This document shows, one piece after another, positions 56,062 through 64,000 of a DNA stretch of 64,000 nt. Under the pieces are notes generated by a model. The model saw nothing but the letters and a program-made list of their open reading frames with translations, did no database searches and had not been told where the DNA came from. Position 1 is the stretch's first letter, and each line of letters begins with the position of its first letter. Source of the stretch: Mytilus galloprovincialis (Eukaryota > Mollusca > Bivalvia > Mytilida > Mytilidae); contig NC_134838.1 of assembly GCF_965363235.1 (NCBI RefSeq), positions 2,547,001 to 2,611,000 of the forward strand, given 5' to 3'. The position numbers were made by a program, and so were the translations under genes.

Positions 56062-59000
56062 TCAGGATTTCTTTTCCCCCTCACTTATCATATCCTCTGC
56101 CCTTCTGACTGCCTCCTTTTCTACACTTCCGTCTTCATCATTCACCCATGGGTATAACCCTGCATGACTTTGTAAACAGTCTTGTAATTCTAAATGTTTC
56201 TCCCGACACTCTGGAGATGCCGCCCCTTCAGTGTAACATGCTAATGCCTGTCTCATCTGGTAACCACAAGGTCCAGTTAAATCTCGTGCAATACATGGAC
56301 AATCCCAGTTTATAGAACCATCTGGTAATATAGCTCCTAAAATAACATAGGTTTGTTAGAATTTAAAAGTCAAAATAATAATTAAATTGGAACATATTGA
56401 AAGTAATATAAGAATGAAGATAACTGTATTGTTATTCAACATGTTTTTGATTGAGTTACGCCTTCCAATTGATATTTTATAGTGTGTCTTTCTATGTTGT
56501 GATGTTATACTATTGTTTCAGAAATGGGAGAAGGTTTGGTACCATTAAAACGTTTAATCTTGCTGCAAATGTTTGCACCTGTTCCAAGTCAGGAATGTGA
56601 TGTACAGTAGTTGTCGTCTGTCTATGTAGTTCATATGTGTTTCTTGTTTCTCATTTTTATATAGATTAGACCGTTGGTTTTCCCGTTTGAATGGTTTTAC
56701 ACCAGCAATTTTTGGGGCTCTTTATAGCTTGCTGTTCAGTGTGAGCCAAGGCTCAGTGTTGAAGGCTACATTTTGACCTATTAATATAATAATGGTTTAC
56801 TTTTAAAAATTGTTACTTGGATGGAGAGTTGTCTCATTGGCACTCATACCACATCTTCCTATATCTATTAAGTTAGTCATCAATATGTAAATTCCATTTG
56901 CAAAGAGTAAAACCTACATTTTACATAGGCTATGGTCAAAATACATTAAAATACAATACAGAAATATTCTAATTTGTGAAGACTTCATTTGAATGAATGT
57001 TACCACAAAAGAGCTACAAATATATAAATATTGAAATTTTCCTAGAGATACTTATTAACATTATATTTAAACTTCTAGATCTCTGATATGAAATAAATTA
57101 CAGATTTTAATTCTTCTTCTTCTTCTTCCAGGTAAGGAACCGGATTCAATGCTGAATGTTAATGGTTCCGCGCGAAAACTTTACACAGTGTCGGGCAACA
57201 CAGAAAGCTTTCTCTTGGCTATTTACAAATACATTTAAAACGTTTGCAAAAATATACAATTAAAATTATTTACAACTTGGTTTTCCTACTTCCTTTCAGA
57301 GCATGCCTTCAGGGCAGCTCTGAATCCCTCAACGGTTATGAATTTTTAATTTGAATGATGTACGTGTCTTGATAGAAGTTAATGAAAACAGTCCAATTTG
57401 GCCATTGGAAACTCTTGAAACAAGTGTCAGTTAATTATGAAACTGTAAATGAAATACATAATTAGTTTAAGTTAAACAAGTAAAAGTAGTGGTAAGGAAA
57501 TCAAAATTATTAAAATCATCTATTTTAATTAAAAGCTGAATAATAGAAATGTAACTTTTGTTTTCATTTGTAATTTGTAATAATGCATACTAGTATATAT
57601 ACATATATAAAAATGCAGGTATTTTTCTAATTAATATAATATAACCAACATGGCACTTTTAAGTAAATGTAACATTACAACGCAAACCCAAAAAGGTGAA
57701 TCAATTTAATATTGTGTGCTAACCACATCATTATAGAAAAAAAATTCTGGGTAGAACACTGTAGTATTCCTACACTTGCTATTTACCTTTTTAAATTTGT
57801 TTTCTAGTGAAGGCATATTTAAATTGAAATTGGGGTAACCATCTATAGATATGATGAATGCAATTTTAGAATTTTGCGTACAAATTTCCAAGCACAGAAT
57901 TTTGAAGATATATTTGAAACCCACCAATATTTGAAATTTATTTGAAATTATGAAGTGCCTTTATGGATCTTATTTACATGATGTTATCGTTATGGACATG
58001 AAGTAATGTAATCTAGCAAAGAAATACATTTTCAGAAAAGAATTGATGTTAAATAAAGTATTCTAATGCAATTAGTTTGTATCAATGGTTCTGATTGGAT
58101 GACAGTTATCGTAAAATTCTCTATCTCCTTGTCTGTAACTAAGGTAGCCGACATTTTGAATTGCTGAATGTATTGACATGTAATTTCTACAATAATAAGC
58201 CATAAAACTGACATGTTGCACCTAAAAATCCTCTTTTTATCAAATTTTATTACATTCTGAAGCGGCACAGAAGCCAGAAAACGCCCGGTGTTTATGTTTG
58301 ACGCAGGAAGCATACCTATGAGGCTATGACATCATCTAGTGTTGGGACCAAAGAAGATAACATCTTTTCGCGGAATTTTCTTTATTGAAGAATTTACACT
58401 AAAATAATGATTGAAATTTAATTATGAATTTGTTTTGCATTAGAATAGAGATAACTGTATTGTATTTGAAGCTTTTCGGACGTCTATTGGTAGTTTTACT
58501 GTCGCAAATACCCATTTACCTGTCTCCCCTACGCGTCGCCAGGTAAACTAAATTTGCGACAGTAAAACTACCGATGGACGTCCTTAAAGCTTCAAATACA
58601 ATACAGTTATCTCTTAAATATATCTCTGTACAAAGGGAGATAACACAAAATATAATTCATGAATTTAACTCTTCAAAAGTGACAGATATATTTGTTCATT
58701 CTTTGGACTTTGTTTATCATGTTTATAGGCATATTTACACTTATAAATTCATTAACTCTGTAATTTTACACAGCTACTTTTGCATAGGTACTATTTCTGT
58801 ACTACACACTGTACTAAAAATCTGTAGTACTGGAAATTTACTTTTAAGATTCAGTACTATTTTGTTACTTTAAAATTATTGTAATATTTAGGTACATGTA
58901 CCTGTATTTTACAGTAATTAATTTGTACTTGAAATTTATGTACTACAGATTTTTGATTACTACTGTTACATTTTCAGCATTTTGAAAGTTTTTCTATTTC

Positions 59001-61251
59001 AAATCTCTTAAAACTATGATTTTCAAACATGGAATATTGTATTATTTCTGTACCAAAATATTTAGTACAATTCAAGTACTGTAAAATACAAGTACCTAAA
59101 TATTACAATAATTTTAAAGTAAAGAAATAGTACTAAATATTAAAAGTAAATTTCCAGTACTACATATTTTTAGTACATAAATAGCATCTATGCAAAAGTA
59201 GCTGTGTAGTACAAGCAAAGATAAAGTATATCAACATGTATTAAATAAGTATCAAAATTAGAAGAGAACTTATAATTAAACAAGAATGTGCCCCATCAAC
59301 ATTATCATTTTTTCTATGTTCAGTAGACCTTGAAATTGGGGAAAAATCTCTAATTTGGCATTACAATTAGAAAGATCATATCATAGGGAACATGTGTACT
59401 AAGTTTCAAGTTCATTGGACTTCAACTTCATCAAAAACTATCTCGACCAAAAACTTAAACCTGAAGCGGGACAGACAAATGGACAAACGAACGAACGGAC
59501 GCACAGACCAAAAAACATAATGCCCATAAATAAAGCATAAAAACAGTGCCCTTACAAATGTATATAAATCCTGAATTCATTGATATGCTATCAATGGTTG
59601 GAAGGTTGTTCACAGTTACATTTTTAACTATTTATAACAAAAGACTTAGTTCAATTTGAAGGCATTGCTACAAAATATAAGTTCTACTTCTAGAACATGT
59701 ATCAAGTTTATCCCAAGGGATGTGCCAGTGTTGTAATCTTACCTGGTTCTTCTTTGGGTTTTTCTATAACAATATTGGCTTTGCAAGGCTGGTTCAAGTC
59801 CTCTACAGTTGCTATTACAACTTTGTCTTTCCCTGAAATTAAAATTTGCATACAAAATTATTCATTACACATTATGACTAGTATAATTACACCACATCAG
59901 GGACAGTCCTACATGTAATAATTTTAAATTTGCATTATCAATTATATTTAATCAAAAGTTGTACAGTGAAACCTGACAACAAATACCAGAATCTTGTTTC
60001 AGTGATCACCTGTCTGTAATTTTCAATCACTCCCCCTCCCCAAAGGAAGTTTACTCTATATAAATGAACTCTTTTCAATGGTCATCTAAGTTTTGCACAA
60101 AAACATTTTAACTTTTAACAAAAGCCATTCTAATTGTTGAGCTACATGTACAGTGTACCAATATAAGCATGACTGAAAATATAAGGTCATAACAAAATGT
60201 TGAAATTAAGTTTTGAATTGAAAACCGTATCACTATATCAGTATATTATTCCCCCTTGAAGAATAACATACATGTACATGTATTTCAAATGTTTTCTTCA
60301 AATTGCAATGTAGGAACCTGCCATTGCTTATTTTATTGCTCACAAGAAAGGAAACTCTACATGTACAAAAAATGTACCTACATGTAAATAAACACTAAAA
60401 CAATTTTCCTCTATCCCAGCCGCAGGTCATATCAGAATAAGACTATTTCTGAACATCGTTTGAAAGGTCACCTTTCTCATAAGCAGTCACTTTGCATACT
60501 TACCATGAGTGACTGCTAATTGCAAGTTTGACTGTATTTCAATTACGCTTTTAATAAGCAAAATAGGTCAGATTAACATTTATCAGTCTTTTTCAAATAA
60601 TAAAATGACATTAAAAGAAGGCGTAACAACATAAAATTAAAATATCCTTACAGGATATCATTAATTACTTGGACTAGACATGCTACAAACAAATCTAGAC
60701 GACCCCTAATTGAACTTTGACGTAAACAGTCATTAGAATCAGAATGTAACCCTTGGCTTGAAAGGGGGTCTCATTGGGGGTTCTGATCCTGGATCCCGCT
60801 TAATATTTTGTCAGATTCCTGTATCCTGCTTACACTATGTACGTAAGAAATTCTCATTTTTTTGTAATTTCCCATGTCCCGCTAGACTTCATTTCCCGTT
60901 TTCACAGCACAATAATTTGACAATCACGCGTCACGCTTAGACCCCAATGAGACCCATTTGAAAGAGAAGCGTGGCTGTGCAGGATACAATATACTTGTAC
61001 TATTATTAAATCACCTTCGTTTATCATGATTAGTATCATTACCTGTCTTTGTATAGTAAAAAGATCGATTGCATAAGAAATCCTAATGTATATACCCAGT
61101 TGAATTTGGAAGGAAACAGACCGGAATGGAGAATGTTCGTCCGATTTTTTACTTTGTGCACAGGTTTTGAATTGCTTAAAGTAACTAGCGTTAACTGTTT
61201 GAACGATTTACACTTGTGAATAACCTTACCTTCTTCAACACAGTAAGACAT
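56062..61251 (-). CDS. CHCHD4: CHCHD4/MIA40 mitochondrial intermembrane space import oxidoreductase
   Basis: Coding exons are 61251-61230 (MSYCVEEG start), 59832-59743 and 56336-56062, with GT donors and AG acceptors in matching phase, giving 128 residues (human about 142). MIA40 traps cysteine-rich proteins in the mitochondrial intermembrane space and forms their disulphides, then is reoxidised by ALR/GFER. The redox motif CPC follows INWD (residues 50-52). The twin CX9C helices are C-GYQMRQALA-C and C-REKHLELQD-C, and LYPW follows as in the family. There is no presequence, as expected for animal CHCHD4. The N-terminal MSYC start is also family-like. The C-terminus is acidic (WVNDEDGSVEKE). 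Introns of 3.4 kb and 1.4 kb hold fold-back elements and dispersed repeats. A possible minus-strand polyadenylation signal is at 55915-55920. Single copy here and apparently intact. Confidence 0.95.
56565..56865 (-). repeat. Family A-prime copy in CHCHD4 intron 2
   Basis: GTTCCAAGTCAGGAATGTGA, GTAGTTGTCGTCTGTC, GGATGGAGAGTTGTCTCATT and CATACCACATCTTCCTATAT. Confidence 0.75.
58447..58614. mobile_element. Near-perfect palindromic MITE in CHCHD4 intron 2
   Basis: Arms of about 62 bp: AGAGATAACTGTATTGTATT to CTGTCGCAAAT on the left, and the reverse from ATTTGCGACAG to AATACAGTTATCTCT on the right. The loop of about 40 bp includes ACGCGTCGCC. Confidence 0.85.
58767..59208. mobile_element. GTAC-rich fold-back element in CHCHD4 intron 2
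   Basis: The ends TACACAGCTACTTTTGCATA and TATGCAAAAGTAGCTGTGTA are inverted. The arms extend about 170 bp with small gaps (for example TTAAAATTATTGTAATATTT on the left and AAATATTACAATAATTTTAA on the right). GTAC or AGTAC/GTACT words recur many times. Confidence 0.85.
59285..59540 (-). repeat. Family G dispersed repeat, minus orientation, CHCHD4 intron 2
   Basis: Reversed blocks of 47225-47545: AATTTGGCATTACAATTAG, AGGGAACATGTGTACTAAGT, GGACTTCAACTTCATCAAAA, GAACGAACGGACGCACAGAC and CATAATGCCCATAAAT. Confidence 0.8.
60758..60963. mobile_element. Short MITE in CHCHD4 intron 1
   Basis: GGGGGTCTCATTGGGGG at the left pairs with CCCCAATGAGACCCATT at the right. The interior reads GGATCCCGCTTA and TATCCTGCTTACACTAT, with no coding potential (the 60-codon frame is a by-product). 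Confidence 0.65.
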
Positions 61252-61370
61252 GTTGCAGGGAAATATAAGAATGGGGAGAGAAACTTACAGTCAATGTTTC
61301 TGTACGCTGTTACCTTCCTCCTATCTGAGGAGCACTTCTTAAAATGATTTTCTTTTTAATATTTTTAAAA

Positions 61371-61468
61371 TTAGTGTTTGACAGAAAAGAGAAAATATAA
61401 AGTGATATTTGCGATATTGAAGATGTCTGTAGGACATCAGCTATTTTCTCTTTTATGTCAAACACTAA
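61371..61468. repeat. Hairpin upstream of the CHCHD4 start
   Basis: A 26-bp arm (61371-61396, TTAGTGTTTGACAGAAAAGA...) pairs with 61443-61468 with one mismatch over a 46-nt loop. It lies about 120-220 bases upstream of the start codon, in the promoter or 5' UTR zone. Confidence 0.75.
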
Positions 61469-62003
61469 TGACTGGTTTAAACTTTCCCAAAATGTCTTGA
61501 AAAATACTGAAATATTAAGAGTCTCCTTATTCATAACTGAGATTCATAACAGAGACATGATATATATGTTACAGTGAATTTGTATAATCAGGGATTATGA
61601 AGAATCCCTGATTTTTCAGGGAATATGTAGAATCACTAAAATCATTAGTAATTATAAATAATCCCTGAAAATGACCAGTGATTTTACATAATCACTGAAC
61701 ATTTTAATAATTATTCTACAAATTCCCTAATATGATTTCAGGGATTATGAATAATTTAATGATCCTTTGTTTGATAAAATAAATGATATAGACAAATTAC
61801 ATTTTTTTCTTTCATTAATTCCTTGCCAGATGAAATAATTTTGCTTTTTAACACAGAGGATGATTTAAAAGATATAACCAACACAGGGTTTCGAGATAAA
61901 GTTGAAGACTTCAAAATTAATAATATCAACATTCCCTTTATAGCAATAGCTTTACATGTATTGTTTGTTTATTAAAAGCCAGCGTCAAATGAATATTCAG
62001 GTA

Positions 62004-62195
62004 AAAAAGAAGATGTGGTGTTATTGCCAATGAGACAACTGTCAACAAGAGACCAAAATGACACAGAAATTAACATCTATAGGTCACCGTACGGCCTTCA
62101 ACAATGAGCAAAGCCCATACCTTATAGTCAGCTATAAAAGGCCCCGAAATGACAATGTAAAACAATTCAAACGAGAAAACTAACGGCCTTATGTA
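62004..62195 (+). repeat. Family A copy nested in the DNA transposon
   Basis: AAGAAGATGTGGTGTTATTG, GGTCACCGTACGGCCTTCAA, CATACCTTATAGTCAGCTAT and GAAAACTAACGGCCTTA. It inserted after the transposon and so is younger. Confidence 0.85.
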
Positions 62196-62469
62196 TGGCT
62201 CTATTTTTAAATCCACAAAGCATGTTATTTGTGATACATGTAGGGCAAATGGTGAAGAAGATTATGGAACATCTGTTTTGTGTTTTTTTGTTTTGTTTAA
62301 ATGAACAAGACATTCAAACTGTGAGAACTTAGACATCTAAATGTAGGAAAAACAGGCAGAACTTAGGATTGACACATAGAAACAAATTTTAGAGGAAGCT
62401 TGCATTTGGTGTAATATTCTCATAGCAATTCCACATGGTAAAAAAGGAAAGGGAAACCCGAAAAACATA

Positions 62470-62850
62470 ATGACAATTGTTTTAAAAAAGTTTGAAAAAG
62501 GATATCGCCTGACTACAAAACATGGTATCTTTCTTGCTCGAACCGGTTCAAGGATGCAAATTCCCATCTTTTGTTGGGGGGTACCTTCAGATGTTTTACT
62601 GAACACTTTATTTCACTTAGGCGTGTCGTTAAAATCTGATTCGATATGTGCAGGAAAAGGTTTTCTAAAATGTGGATATTGTCGTAATAACAGATGTGAA
62701 GCATATTATTTTGATATATTGTGTTGCACATTTTCATGTAGTGGGCCTAACATTTTTAAAAAATTGGGTTATCATTTTGATATATTGTGCTTAACATTTT
62801 ACAATTTATGTTACTTTATAATGATGTTTTTATGTGATTTTATAGAATAA
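62470..62850 (+). pseudogene. Cys-rich C-terminal fragment of a transposon integrase-like protein
   Basis: A 126-codon frame. Residues about 11-27 (GYRLTTKHGIFLARTGS) and 62-75 (GKGFLKCGYCRNNR) resemble the region after the integrase core in KRBA2-like proteins, where a Cys-rich zinc-binding tail follows. The catalytic DDE core is absent, and the C-terminal third becomes hydrophobic and AT-driven, so the gene is truncated. Confidence 0.45.
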
Positions 62851-63072
62851 ATAATTTCAATTTTATTCATTTTCTTTATTTATAAATAAAACTATTTTTT
62901 CATTTCAGTTATTATGTAGAACCCCTCTTTTTTTCTTGTGATTATACATAATCCCTGAAAATTTTAGTGATTATATATAATCCCTAAACTAGCCAGTGAT
63001 TCTACATAGTCCCTGAAAATTTCAGGGATTCTACATAATCACTGATTATACAAATTCACTGTAACATATATA

Positions 63073-64000
63073 CACATATGTGTAATATGTATCTGGTCAT
63101 AAGACGCTTATAGCACTTAATTAGAACATAAAAACAGGTAGGTAATGTTTACTTTTGTTTATAATACTTATTAGGTGTATAAAAATATGCTTGATACATA
63201 CTTGAATGAATACTTTATTGCAAAAAGCATAATATATATATGCTATAGCAACGAAACAGCAGAGATAAGTACACATAAATCATTAAAGAAAACAAATAAC
63301 ATTAAGTAACAATTAATATGATCTGATTGACCACGCAGATTTTATGTAATTTCACAATTTTTTTAATATGTAAAATATTCTATGTAGTATTGCTGCATCA
63401 TTACAGTTTAATTTACTCAAGATATTTGTATACTAGTTGTATGAGCCGTTGCCAATTATTGTAATTGAGTTTGTGCCAATAAAATATTTGTATTTGTATT
63501 TGAATTGTAAAGCAGACATTATACATATGAATATATATCAAAATGGTCATTGAGTGTTAATATTTATTGAATTAAAATTAAATTTGCAGTATTTAGAAAA
63601 GGTGTTTCTTTTTAGCTAAGAACCTAAATGTCAAACTAATGTTTAGTATTACTACAACACCTTCTGCTATTCTGTCGCATAGTTTGTGTTTATGTATGTG
63701 TTAAATGTATCTATTGATGCTGATGTTATTCAAATTTGTACCTATAGTTTTGTAGACTTTGGTAATAAAGATTATGATCTATCAAAATAAAGCTCTAGAC
63801 TAATATGGCAGTCATCTCCGCACTTGGTAGATTCCCTTTATAATTGACATACCGGTAAAACTTACTTTATGTTCATGTACTGATTTATACTTGAACGCTT
63901 TCGAAGTGGCTTTTTCAAAGTGAATTTAAGAAATGATATTCTTGGTTCTTGAAATTAATGTTCAGTAATGAATACCCTCTGCTGGGTAAATATCTGCTGT
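63073..64000. other. No gene seen
   Basis: AT-rich. AATAAAATATTTGTATTTGTATTTG at about 63479 is a short low-complexity tract. Confidence 0.5.

Larger units (their letters stand above)
61567..63066. mobile_element. Integrase-type DNA transposon remnant, TG...CA ends, 6-bp target duplication
   Basis: The ends are perfect inverted copies: TGTTACAGTGAATTTGTATA from 61567 and its reverse ending at 63066. TATATA flanks both sides (61561-61566, 63067-63072). Subterminal zones repeat CAGGGATT/AATCCCTGA/AATCACTGA words in both orientations. The interior holds coding debris: the frame 61823-61975 (LPDEIILLFNTEDDLKDITN) and the ORF 62470-62850, whose GYRLTTKHGIFLAR, AGKGFLKCGYCRNNRCEA and CCTFSC blocks resemble the Cys-rich C-terminal tail of KRBA2-like integrase proteins. 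TG...CA ends and a 6-bp duplication suggest an IS3/IS481-like eukaryotic integrase superfamily. This superfamily call is uncertain. Confidence 0.6.

Overview
This window looks like nuclear DNA of a bivalve mollusc, most likely a marine mussel (Mytilus or a close mytilid). The reasons are the AT-rich, intron-bearing, gene-poor layout, lophotrochozoan-type receptor genes, and a dense background of dispersed repeats that I recognise as typical of mussel genomes. The species call is from memory of those repeats and was not searched. For convenience I call the repeat families A to E and G.

Host genes. Three rhodopsin-class (class A) GPCR genes lie on the minus strand at 14183-15445, 30811-32064 and 41389-42735, each with one coding exon. 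The second and third are close paralogues and the first is a more distant member. All three have a splice acceptor at or just before the start codon, so each probably has an intron in its 5' leader. At 56062-61251 (minus) there is a complete three-exon gene for the mitochondrial import oxidoreductase CHCHD4/MIA40, with the CPC motif and twin CX9C. A Myb/SANT-like gene (7390-9670, plus) and a convergent HARBI1-like last exon (9765-9964, minus) are the two halves of a decayed PIF/Harbinger DNA transposon.

Repeats. Most of the remaining sequence is retroelement debris. Penelope-like reverse transcriptase remnants lie at about 1957-2622, 3172-3371, 17700-18070, 22901-24345 and 27568-29815. In two of them the short dispersed families A and C run on directly from the reverse transcriptase, so most SINE-like A and C copies are probably 5'-truncated Penelope tails. 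One C tail carries an intact-looking hammerhead ribozyme at 24013-24056, and several weaker relatives are scattered elsewhere. A broken Jockey/CR1-type LINE lies at 37020-38610.

DNA-transposon-like structures. The largest is a 3.6 kb fold-back element (18648-22267). It has inverted arms of about 650 bp, each carrying an array of roughly ten 18-bp palindromes. Others are an integrase-type element with TG...CA ends and a 6-bp target duplication (61567-63066), a 325-bp fold-back holding tRNA-like boxes (5019-5343), and several palindromic MITEs, of which two sit in CHCHD4 intron 2 and one in intron 1. Tandem arrays occur at 16890-17125, 40715-40860, 44069-45016, 46965-47200, 49271-50068 and 54030-54262.

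I saw no rRNA or functional tRNA gene, no CRISPR array and no recognisable LTR retroelement or Polinton. All calls are by eye; family names for repeats and exact repeat ends are approximate.
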